Part shown: positions 52,380 through 61,600 of the stretch, piece by piece
Layout: each line of letters begins with the position of its first letter
Position numbering within the stretch: the stretch's first letter is position 1
Assembly: GCA_045659745.1 (NCBI GenBank)
Contig: JAZRCL010000057.1
Coordinates: 1-64,000 of the forward strand
DNA length: 64,000 nucleotides
Reading direction: 5' to 3'
DNA from: SVTX01 sp045659745
GTDB taxonomy: Bacteria; Bacillota; Clostridia; Oscillospirales; CAG-272
Translations under genes and position numbers: made by a program
The notes under the pieces: generated by a model
What the model was told of the DNA's origin: nothing
What the model saw: the letters and a program-made list of their open reading frames with translations, nothing else
Databases searched by the model: none

Positions 52380-52868
52380 ATGGGCAGAAAACACAGAATT
52401 ACTAATGCGTCAAAGCAAAATATTGCTAAACGCGGCAAGGGTGGATTCACACTTGCCGAGCTTTGTATTGTTTTGGCAATCGTTGTGATCTCATCTGCTA
52501 TGATAGTTTCGTTCGCGACGTCTATGAAGCAGTTTGCCACCTCAAGCCAAGAAGAATACGACTTTTTAGAGGACTGCGGCGCCGTCAGGGACGGGCTGTG
52601 CCGATGGATTGCTGAAAAGGACGCTCCCAATGCGGATTTCTCGGATATAGTCGGAAAAGATTTTGCCGTGTCAGGCGGAACTCTTGATCTTGGCAATAAT
52701 ACGAAATTTGAAAACCTGGACACGATCGGAAAGATTACCTTTGAGATTAACGAGGACAAAAATCTGATCAAATGCGAAATTACCCGCGTTGGCTCCGACA
52801 GTGCCGGCAAGAGCCTTGTTTTCGCTCTGCGCTGCGCAAATTCAGACGGAGGTGGCGCGAATGAATAA
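52380..52868 (+). CDS. Minor pseudopilin 1
   Basis: A 162-residue prepilin with a long basic leader of about 22 residues ending KGG, then FTLAELCIVLAIVVISSAM (Glu at +5). The mature domain is about 140 residues with short strands (LDLGNNTKFENLDTIGKITF). It is probably a tip or assembly subunit. Its end overlaps the next gene by eight bases. Confidence 0.8.
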   Translation: MGRKHRITNASKQNIAKRGKGGFTLAELCIVLAIVVISSAMIVSFATSMKQFATSSQEEYDFLEDCGAVRDGLCRWIAEKDAPNADFSDIVGKDFAVSGGTLDLGNNTKFENLDTIGKITFEINEDKNLIKCEITRVGSDSAGKSLVFALRCANSDGGGANE

Positions 52869-53262
52869 AACAAAAAGAAATAGCGGCTTTTCCATAATGG
52901 AAACGGTTATCGCTCTGGCAATAATCGTTATCGTAACAGTTGCGGCGCTCTCCGTGGTTATGGCATCCATCTCCGCAAGAGTCAAGCAAGCCAATTACAG
53001 CGAGGCGCAGGACTTCGCGCACAACATCCTTGAGTGCTTTAAGGCGGCAGATGATACGGCTAAGTTTGAAGATTACGTGAAATTTGCCGAGGGCGTGGAA
53101 TTGAGCCAATACGCCGAAAATGATGGTTATAATTATGACGCGGAAAATAAATTTTCTGCAAAGATAATGTACTATAACAATTTTAACGAGATATTTATCA
53201 GTATTGAAGATACAAAGGGTGACGAAATAATTTCGTTCTCATACGTAAAGGGGGCGAAATAA
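52861..53262 (+). CDS. Minor pseudopilin 2 (PilV/GspI-like)
   Basis: A 133-residue prepilin: leader MNKTKRNSG, cleavage before FSIMETVIALAIIVIVTVAA with Glu at +5. The METVIALAI pattern is typical of GspI/PilV minor pilins. I chose the ATG at 52861, which makes an eight-base overlap with the previous gene; its stop overlaps the next ATG by one base. Confidence 0.82.
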   Translation: MNKTKRNSGFSIMETVIALAIIVIVTVAALSVVMASISARVKQANYSEAQDFAHNILECFKAADDTAKFEDYVKFAEGVELSQYAENDGYNYDAENKFSAKIMYYNNFNEIFISIEDTKGDEIISFSYVKGAK

Positions 53263-53621
53263 TGAAGATACTTAAAAGCAAAAAGGGAATAGCGCTTGAA
53301 AATACGCTGCTCTTTATGATGATCATATTCTCGCTCTGCTTTTTGATCGCGTCGTTTGCCCTGATAGGTCATTATCAAGGTAAAATAGAGAATATCAAGA
53401 TAACTCAAAGGATCGAGCTTGATCAGATTGGAGAGGAATATCTTGCAAGTGTCAAGGACCCTTCAGTAGCTTTTGACAACGAAAGCTACGGCGGCTACAC
53501 TTGTGATGTAAATGCAGAGAACAGGACTCTGACTGTCAAGAATGGAGAAACAGTAGTACTCTATGTAAAAGCGAACAGCTACGGCGACCCGATAATCTGG
53601 CGTTATTCACAGCCGGAATAA
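53262..53621 (+). CDS. Minor pseudopilin 3
   Basis: A 119-residue protein with leader MKILKSKKG, then IALENTLLFMMIIFSLCFLI; Glu sits at +5 although the first mature residue is Ile, not Phe. The small mature domain has strands (GGYTCDVNAENRTLTVKNGE). Gene order (directly behind two minor pilins) and overlap support a minor pilin role. It could instead be a simple membrane protein, but less likely. Confidence 0.7.
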   Translation: MKILKSKKGIALENTLLFMMIIFSLCFLIASFALIGHYQGKIENIKITQRIELDQIGEEYLASVKDPSVAFDNESYGGYTCDVNAENRTLTVKNGETVVLYVKANSYGDPIIWRYSQPE

Positions 53622-53650
53622 TCTAACATTTTGCGATATGGAGAAAAACA

Positions 53651-54883
53651 ATGGCAAAATCTAACTATATGACAACAATAGCGATCGATACCAATCGTTC
53701 TGCCATTCATTTTTACTCAATGGTTGGCAACGATAAGAACTCGATCACTCATAATATAAAAAGCTATGCGGGTGTAAAGCTCGACGAGAACTTTTTTGAA
53801 AGGTTCAAGGATGCCGTAAAAGACTTTGCGGCAAACACTCCGTCCGAGTCTATACGTAAGGTCACGGTAATTCTGCCCGACTCCGCAGTGCTTACCGATA
53901 CTATAAAGATACCCACGGTCAAGGGCTCGGCACAGACTCAGAAGATGCTTGACACAACTCTTGGCGGTCTTTACCGCAACTATAAGGATCTGCATATCAT
54001 CGCTCAGATGGCGGATCAGAACAAGCAGTATTCCACTATCGGTATAGCGGCAGTGCAGAACAGCATAGTTTCGTCCGTCTATTCGGCTTGCTCGGAGAAT
54101 AAGCTTTTGGTTGACACGCTTTCCTTTGCATCAGCTTCGTCTGTTGCGGGAGCTATGTCATTCAACCCCAAGCTCAAGAATGCGTCGTACGTATTCTTGG
54201 ATATAAAGGATATCTATTCAAGATTTGTATTCGTGGTGGACGGCAAGGTTATGGGATTCTATACGCTTCCGTTCGGACTTGAATTTTTGAGAAAGCCCCG
54301 AGTTGTGAGAGAGGATATTTTGTTTGACCACTCATATGGCGAGCTTGTAGTCCTTAACGCAAGGGAAAAGGCAAAGTCCAAAAAGCTTACCGTTATGGCG
54401 TTTGGTGAGGCATCCTCCAGATCTTCTCAGGAGGAATACTCTGCAGACGACGAGATAGACGCGGATGAAGAGCTTGTATCCGAGGAGGCAGTTGTTGAGG
54501 AGGTCACAGTTAATAACAACGGACAAACCCAAAAGCTGTTCGTGAGAAAGGGACCCCGCAATCTTCCCAAGTTTATGCTTCGTGAGATTCCCGAAACACA
54601 AGAGGGAATTGCTTATGAAAACTTCCGAGTTTTCGTTAAGTGGGCGTTGACTCTTATACATAGCAACGAAAAGATAACCGAGCTTGGCAAGCCCCAGTTC
54701 GTGTGTGTAAATCTTCCCGCGGATCTTTCATACGTTATAGATATGACAAATCAGGAGTCGGGCGAGAACGGAATTACGTTTAACCGCCTGTCTGCTTCGA
54801 GTGATAATCGCATCATCTCGGAAAATCTCGAATTATACGGCGGCTTGTTCCCGAATCAGATAAACTCGGCGAATAAGCTTTGA
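53651..54883 (+). CDS. PilM-like actin-fold protein
   Basis: A 410-residue cytosolic protein with an ASKHA/actin-like fold as in PilM: TTIAIDTNRSAIHFYS at the start, KVTVILPDSAVLTDTIKIPTV near residue 77, and ASYVFLDIKDIYSRFVFVVDGK near 180. An acidic insert (about 260-285) divides the second half. PilM normally links the cytosolic ATPase to PilN/PilO; neither is seen between it and the next genes. It sits in the middle of the locus. Confidence 0.72.
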   Translation: MAKSNYMTTIAIDTNRSAIHFYSMVGNDKNSITHNIKSYAGVKLDENFFERFKDAVKDFAANTPSESIRKVTVILPDSAVLTDTIKIPTVKGSAQTQKMLDTTLGGLYRNYKDLHIIAQMADQNKQYSTIGIAAVQNSIVSSVYSACSENKLLVDTLSFASASSVAGAMSFNPKLKNASYVFLDIKDIYSRFVFVVDGKVMGFYTLPFGLEFLRKPRVVREDILFDHSYGELVVLNAREKAKSKKLTVMAFGEASSRSSQEEYSADDEIDADEELVSEEAVVEEVTVNNNGQTQKLFVRKGPRNLPKFMLREIPETQEGIAYENFRVFVKWALTLIHSNEKITELGKPQFVCVNLPADLSYVIDMTNQESGENGITFNRLSASSDNRIISENLELYGGLFPNQINSANKL

Positions 54884-54893
54884 GGATTGTAGT

Positions 54894-55682
54894 ATGGATG
54901 AATTTTACCTTGCAGTAGCTTATATTCTTGCGGCAATTATAGGCTTGTGCGTGGGCAGCTTTCTGAACGTAGTTATATACCGTCTGCCCAACAAAATGAG
55001 TCTTGTAAAGCCCAATTCGCATTGTCCCGCTTGCAAATATGAGCTTCGCTGGTATGACAATATCCCCGTGCTTTCTTATTTGATTCTTGGCGGTAAATGC
55101 AGAAAATGTAAGGCGCGTATATCCTTCAGATATGCGGCGGTCGAGCTTGCAAACGCGGCTCTGTGGGTGCTTTGCGTTTTGTTCTTCTGGCAAAAGAGCA
55201 TAGTGCTCGCTTGTATTTACGCGCTTGTATGTTCAATTTTTATATGTATATTCTTTATTGATCTTGAGCATAAGATCATATTTGACCGTTTTCAGATAAT
55301 GCTGCTCGTGCTTTCGTTAGCAAGCATATTCTTTGATAAGGACTACGGTTGGCTGTCGCACGTGATTGGTGGCGTTGCGGGCTTTGCAGTCTTTTTCCTT
55401 GTCGCTTGGGTATTTGAAAAGGTATCCAAGAGGGAGGGGCTTGGCGGCGGCGACGTTAAGCTTGCCTGTGTTGCAGGACTTTTGCTTGGATGGGAGCGTC
55501 TGCTTCTGTCGCTTATTATAGCAACTGTTCCCGCCGCGATAATAATGCTTATCGCGTCAAGAGGCAAGGAGGGGGAGGACAGAGAATTTCCCTTTGCGCC
55601 GTTCTTGATCTGCGGTTTTAGTGTTGCAATGTTTTTCGGAACACAGATACTGAATTGGTATCTGTCGCTTCTTGGATTTTGA
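54894..55682 (+). CDS. Prepilin peptidase (PilD/GspO-like)
   Basis: Membrane aspartyl protease, 262 residues, that cuts and methylates prepilins. The cytosolic zinc loop has NSHCPACKYELRWYDNIPVL and GGKCRKCKARISFRY (four Cys, residues about 43-75). The catalytic Asp residues are in FFIDLEHKIIFD near 120 and GGGDVKLACVAGL near 186. About seven helices. It is bifunctional in principle, as the N-methyltransferase part is present. Confidence 0.94.
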   Translation: MDEFYLAVAYILAAIIGLCVGSFLNVVIYRLPNKMSLVKPNSHCPACKYELRWYDNIPVLSYLILGGKCRKCKARISFRYAAVELANAALWVLCVLFFWQKSIVLACIYALVCSIFICIFFIDLEHKIIFDRFQIMLLVLSLASIFFDKDYGWLSHVIGGVAGFAVFFLVAWVFEKVSKREGLGGGDVKLACVAGLLLGWERLLLSLIIATVPAAIIMLIASRGKEGEDREFPFAPFLICGFSVAMFFGTQILNWYLSLLGF

Positions 55683-55703
55683 TAGAAAGTGAGGTGAGCT
55701 TTT

Positions 55704-56915
55704 ATGCCTACATATAAATACGTAGCGGTAAATTTGCAAAAGAAAAAATACAAGGGTATTTTTATCGCTGAGGATGAAAAAGACCTCGCGGTGCAGCTCA
55801 CAAAACAAAATTTATATTTGGTTTCCGCCTCTGTATACAAGGGAGGCACTCCGTCTGCATTTTTCACGCTTGGCACAGGAAAGGTCAAGCTGAGTGAGCT
55901 TACCACGTTTTGCAGACAGTTCGCTATTATGATATCCACGGGTATTACGCTGCTTGACTGTATCGATAGCCTGAAGCGTCAGCCCTATTCCGCATATTTT
56001 AAGTCTGTGCTTCAGGTAGTCAGTGAGGACATCAAGGGCGGAGCTATGCTGTCCGAGGCGTTTGATAAGCACAAAAAGGTATTTCCCGATTTTTTCTGCA
56101 GCATGGTGCACGTCGGAGAAGCCAGTGGAAAGCTTGATAAGGTTTTCTTGTCTCTCGCGGATTATTACGAGTCGGACGCGGCAATCAAGAGAAAGGTTAG
56201 ATCCGCGCTCGCATATCCGTCTATGCTCGCGCTTATGACGGTTGCCATCGTAGTTTTGATGCTTGCATTCGTCGTTCCCACATTCCGCGAATCGCTCTCG
56301 CAGCTCGACGTTGAGATCACGGGCTTGACTAAAGCGGTTTACGACATTTCGGATTTCATTTTGAATTATTGGCGAATCATCGTTATCGGAATAATTCTCA
56401 TCGGCGGCGCGATTTTCCTCTTCACCCGAACAGCAAAGGGAAGACGGGTAATGGACGTATTAAAGATCAAAACTCCTATTATAGGACGCATCCAGATCAA
56501 CCTTATAACAGCCCGCTTTGCGCGAGCATTCAGTATTTTGCTTTCGAGCGGAATGGATCTCGCTACTGCGCTTGATACAACGTCCATTATTCTTGGCAAC
56601 AGCTACGTTAAGGAACGCTTTGACGAAGCAGCAGACGACGTCCGTGAGGGCATCACGCTGACAAACGCGTTTCAAAAGCAAAATCTGTTTCCGCAAATGC
56701 TCTTGCAGATGCTTGCGGTAGGAGAACAGACGGCTTCCTTGGAAGAGGTGCTTGTCCGTTCGTGCGCATTCTTTGACGATCAGGTCGAATCCTCTCTCAA
56801 TTCGCTGACCTCCAAGATTCAGCCCGCAATGCTTTTGATCATGGGTCTTGTCGTGGGAACGCTGTTTATGGCGGTCTACTCGCCTATGCTTGCCATTATG
56901 AGTACCCTTGCTTGA
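55704..56915 (+). CDS. Pilus inner-membrane platform protein (PilC/GspF)
   Basis: A 403-residue protein with two repeats of the GspF domain: FCRQFAIMISTGITLLDCI near residue 73 and FARAFSILLSSGMDLATALD near 276. Three membrane helices. The N-terminal YKYVAVNLQKKKYKGIFIAEDE is also typical. It anchors the filament base and the PilB ATPase. AGTGAGG lies before the ATG. Confidence 0.93.
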   Translation: MPTYKYVAVNLQKKKYKGIFIAEDEKDLAVQLTKQNLYLVSASVYKGGTPSAFFTLGTGKVKLSELTTFCRQFAIMISTGITLLDCIDSLKRQPYSAYFKSVLQVVSEDIKGGAMLSEAFDKHKKVFPDFFCSMVHVGEASGKLDKVFLSLADYYESDAAIKRKVRSALAYPSMLALMTVAIVVLMLAFVVPTFRESLSQLDVEITGLTKAVYDISDFILNYWRIIVIGIILIGGAIFLFTRTAKGRRVMDVLKIKTPIIGRIQINLITARFARAFSILLSSGMDLATALDTTSIILGNSYVKERFDEAADDVREGITLTNAFQKQNLFPQMLLQMLAVGEQTASLEEVLVRSCAFFDDQVESSLNSLTSKIQPAMLLIMGLVVGTLFMAVYSPMLAIMSTLA

Positions 56916-56931
56916 TTTCGGAGGTTGACTG

Positions 56932-58620
56932 ATGAATATAAATAGAGACTTACTACAGTTTTATATTTACAAAAAAATAATAAAGAAAAAGCAAGCAGAA
57001 AAGATTCTTGAGGATTGCGAACGACTTAAGGTTTCGGTCCGCGACTATATGCTTACTAAGGAGTATGCGACGGAGGTCAGGGAATTGCCCGTTTTGGGAG
57101 GATATTATTGCCTTCCTCACGTGGAAATAGACATGCTTGATATCGACAAGTCACTTTTCGAGCTGTTCAGCTTCGAATTTATGAAGCGCTACAAAGTCAT
57201 TCCCGTGAGCATGAGCCCCGACGGCACGCTTCTTATCGCAACGGGTAATCCGCTTGACTGCTCGGCTATGTCGGCGATTTCCTCGCAGATCGTATGTCCT
57301 ATGGACTACGTTCTCGTCCCACCCGGACAGATAGACCGCTATATTGACTCAATAGCGGTGGTAATGTCCACGTCCGCGGCACTCGACGACCTTAATACCG
57401 AGGGCGAGGTTGAGATGTTCTCGACCAAGAAGGCCCTCGCAGAAGAGAATATCGCCGAGAATGACGTCGTCAACAACCCGTCGGTTCGTCTGGTTGACTC
57501 AATTATCCGAGAAGCCGTACCGTACCGCGCGAGTGATATACATATCGAGCCCTTTGAGAAGGTCGTTAAGGTGCGCTACCGTATAGACGGCGACCTTCAG
57601 GAAAGAGCAGAGTTCCCGATAAACTCTTATTCCGCGATTTGTGCGCGAATTAAAATAATGGCGGGACTTGATATTGCCGAGCGCAGAATACCTCAGGACG
57701 GACGAATTGATATGATCATCGGCGGCAAGGAGTTTGACTTCCGTGTTTCCTCGCTTCCCACGATGTTCGGAGAAAAATTCGTTATCCGAGTACTCGATAA
57801 AACGTCCTTCCGCTTCACACGTGACGACCTTGGCTTTACCGAGGACGAAAACGTGTATATAAACAAAATGCTCTCCAAGCCCCACGGAATAATCCTTCTG
57901 ACAGGACCCACGGGATGCGGAAAGTCCACGACCTTGTACTCCTTCTTAAAGGAGGTTAACACCTCAGCGGTGAATATCGTTACCGTTGAAGACCCCGTTG
58001 AGTATGTTATGCAGGGCATAAATCAGACGCAGGTAAACGCAAAGGCTAATATGACCTTTGCGACCGCGCTTCGTTCCATACTCCGTCAGGACCCCGATAT
58101 CATAATGATCGGTGAGATGCGAGACGAGGAGACCGCGGAGATAGCCGTAAGAGCGGCTATTACTGGACACCTTGTGTTCAGTACGCTGCATACCAACGAT
58201 GCCACGGGCGCGATCACGCGTCTTGAGGATATGGGTATCGCAGATTACCTCGTTGCAGACGCGCTTGTGGGCGTTATTGCCCAGCGTCTTGTTAAAAGAC
58301 TTTGCCCCGAGTGCAGAAGAAGAAGTAAAACCACCCCCAGCGAGATGCGGATGCTCGGCATAGACGAGCCCATCAGCATTTATCGCCCGCAGGGATGTCA
58401 GTTCTGCAACCATACGGGATATAAGGGCAGAATAGCAGTGCACGAGATTATGTATATGAATGAAAATATGCGTAACGCCGTCGTGCGCGAAAAGAATCTT
58501 GAGGTGCTTCGCGACCTCGCAAGACAAAACGGAATGGTCACTCTTTGGAGCTCCTGCCGTAACCTTGTAATAAACGGCGTGACGAGTATCCAACAGCTTA
58601 TGACCTTGAATATGGAGTGA
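56932..58620 (+). CDS. Pilus assembly ATPase (PilB/GspE)
   Basis: Hexameric motor ATPase, 562 residues. N-terminal GspE-N domain, then Walker A LTGPTGCGKSTTLY near residue 325, Asp box DPVEYVMQGINQTQVN near 353, Walker B DIIMIGEMRDEETAEIA near 390 and His box FSTLHTNDATGAITRL near 415. A C-terminal zinc site has CPECRRR and CQFCNHTGYKGR. It drives extension; no PilT-like retraction ATPase is in the window. Confidence 0.95.
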   Translation: MNINRDLLQFYIYKKIIKKKQAEKILEDCERLKVSVRDYMLTKEYATEVRELPVLGGYYCLPHVEIDMLDIDKSLFELFSFEFMKRYKVIPVSMSPDGTLLIATGNPLDCSAMSAISSQIVCPMDYVLVPPGQIDRYIDSIAVVMSTSAALDDLNTEGEVEMFSTKKALAEENIAENDVVNNPSVRLVDSIIREAVPYRASDIHIEPFEKVVKVRYRIDGDLQERAEFPINSYSAICARIKIMAGLDIAERRIPQDGRIDMIIGGKEFDFRVSSLPTMFGEKFVIRVLDKTSFRFTRDDLGFTEDENVYINKMLSKPHGIILLTGPTGCGKSTTLYSFLKEVNTSAVNIVTVEDPVEYVMQGINQTQVNAKANMTFATALRSILRQDPDIIMIGEMRDEETAEIAVRAAITGHLVFSTLHTNDATGAITRLEDMGIADYLVADALVGVIAQRLVKRLCPECRRRSKTTPSEMRMLGIDEPISIYRPQGCQFCNHTGYKGRIAVHEIMYMNENMRNAVVREKNLEVLRDLARQNGMVTLWSSCRNLVINGVTSIQQLMTLNME

Positions 58621-58662
58621 TTTTAGCTCCGTTCACCCTCATTTTTTAACAGGAGGAAAATT

Positions 58663-61600
58663 ATGAAAAAGAGAAACATTAAAGCCTTTACTGTCGTAGA
58701 GCTTGTAATCGTTATCGCAGTTATTGCTATACTTGCGGCGGTTATGATCCCTACCTTCAGCGGCTTGATAAGAAAGGCGAATAAATCCGCGGACGAAGCG
58801 GAGATAACCTCGCTCAATACACAGCTTGCTATCTGGGATGGCGATATTACGACCGAAGCGGATCTTTATGCGGTAATCGCAGAAACCTACGGCGAAGAAA
58901 CCGCTAAAACCTTTGCGCCAAGAAGCGCAAAGCACGGTCTGCATTATTGGTATGACGTAGCTAAAAATCGTGTGATCCTTAGCAAATATGAGGATCTTGA
59001 CGCGACCCCCGTTAATACTGTAAATGCAAATTCTGGTGTGACAATGCTTTCCAACGTAACACCACTTGCAGCAGGAGAAGAGAAGGCTCCTTTTGCACCT
59101 AACAGCCTTCGTACCATCACCAAGGGCGAAAGACAGTATTTCTTTATAGATAAGAGCGGTAGTGCGGTCGCTGAATTCTTTGACTTGATCGATACAATCA
59201 GCGAAAACAATTATAGTGACATTGAGGCGGCACTTGAAAGCCTTAAAGGTGAGATTGTTAATGCAATCAAAACAAGACTTGCGTCCGTCGCAATCCTTAA
59301 TGGCAACGGCTTGTTTACAAAGGTTGAGAAGCCTTCCGCGATCTATATTCCTGTGAATAAGGATACCGAGAATGTCATCGCCTTGGGAACAGCAATCTAT
59401 AAAGACGGTGATCTTGTTGATCGTAACGCGGTAGATTTTTCCGAGATAAAGCGCATTGATTTGCCTAACGGATATAAGGTTCTTACTGCAGGTCTGACAG
59501 GCTTTAGAGGTGCCGATGCAACTCCTATGTTGGAGAACACGACCGAACTCCACGTTAACGCCAAGGAAAGCGACCTCGGAACAATTTTCGAGGCATATTC
59601 TACTGATTGCGTTATCGTTCTTCCTAATGGTTCGAGATACATTATAGAGGGAACGAGTATCTATAAGCTTCCCAAGGGTGATACACCTATCACTGATGAT
59701 CTTAAAGCCGATAGTGTTCCCGATGTTAAGATTGAATACACGGACGGCAATGAAAATGTTGGAGCAGATACCGGTTATTTCTATAACGGCACACTCTATA
59801 TCGCATACGACATAGAGAATGGCGCACAGCTTTCCTTGGCTGACGGCGTTGCTTCAAGTATGGTTAATTGGACAGTAAGTGATAATGCTCCTATTAGCAT
59901 TGATGAAACTGGTAAGATTACAGTGGTAGGCGCCCCCGATCCTCTTAATGTTACGGCTACTGTAACTGCCACGTCTAAATATAACAACGAAAAGACGGAT
60001 AGCATAAATGTAGTGCTTGTATTCCCGACAACTGTAGATTGGTCTTTAGAAACAATTGGAGATAAAACAGCAGATTCTAATGTTATCAATGAACCGATTA
60101 AACTTAGCATTAGCGATGTCGATAAGCTTTCATTTGAAATCAAGGCAACTGGAACTGTTGGATATACATATAACAGTTATGTCAAAATGGCTGGCGCCGA
60201 GAGTGTTCAGTTTATTTTGGGCGACGGAAACCTGCTTACAAAGGATGGCGAAAAATTGGTAGCTCATCCAGGAAATATTACGGAAGAGAATAACACCCAG
60301 ACACTTAACGTCATCTATAAAGTTGGCGAGCAGACTTATATCACAGCAACTTATGATATCATAGTTTCTGACGATACAAATTGCCCTATTAGCGTAAATG
60401 CTATTACTAATTCTCTCAATATGGGAGATAAATATCTGTTCCGCGTTGGTAACAGCAATGCATTCAACTTGAACAAATTGTTTAACGGCACGACAGACAA
60501 GAAAGTTAAAATTGAAATATATGATGTAGCGCTGACAGATAATGACGGAGAAGAAAATCTCATTGCCACTTCTGGAAATTTCTATGCAAAGATTAACGAC
60601 ATTGCGGCCAACACTAAAGAATGCTCAGATGGCAATTGGAATGAAATTAAAGTGCAGTTTTTTGGTACCGGCGTAGCAATTATTCGTTTTACTGCAAACG
60701 GCAAGACTGAGGAATTGCATATTGAAGTTGTTGACGGTTACAACATTACCTCGGCAGGGGAGTTGAAAACTAATAAGAACAATATTTTGTTGAATGATAT
60801 TGATATTAGTGATTACAGTAATAACTATATTTCTTTCTCGGGTAATACCACCAACCATGTAGTTTTGTACGGTAATGGTTTTAAGTTTAATATTGAGGCA
60901 GGAAGAAATAATAACTTTGGCGTAATTACTCTTACAAACGCTGATATTGACAACACAAGAATTATCGGATCAATATATACTGAGTACGGCGACTCGTGGG
61001 ATAACGGGAACACCCCATACTATGCATCAGCAGTATATGTTACTGCGAATAGCCGAATTTCCAATTCCTACATTTTTGGCTGTCGTGCAAATGTCAGAGT
61101 AGATAATTTAATTTCTAAGGGAACTCTCGAACTTGTTGATACCGTTTTGGATTGCGGAAGATTTGCAAACCTCGATGTTGCCGGTAATGCTGTATTGGAA
61201 GGTGTAACAACCGTAAATGAACCGCGTCCGGATAATAAAAATGTAGCGGGTTTTAGTGTTGTGATTCCCCAAGAAGGTGGATCTTCAACAATAGAAATTA
61301 AAGGTAAGGGCTTAACACAATACAATTGGATGACCAGCAGCGATAGCTCTAAGCTTCCTAATTTTACTGGTAAAAATGTATTATTCAATGCTATGTTTGA
61401 TACAGAGTATGCTGCATTCCAGCACAAACATGGCACTGAAACCTATGTCAATATGGGTATTATCTCTATGTCTAGTGAGACAGACGGAAGTAATATTAAA
61501 TACGAATCTCAATATTATACTGAAAAGACTGCAACGCTTACTGGTTTTTCGGGCTATGTTGTATCTCTTGGAGAAAAGTACAGCTTGTCCTCAAATGATT

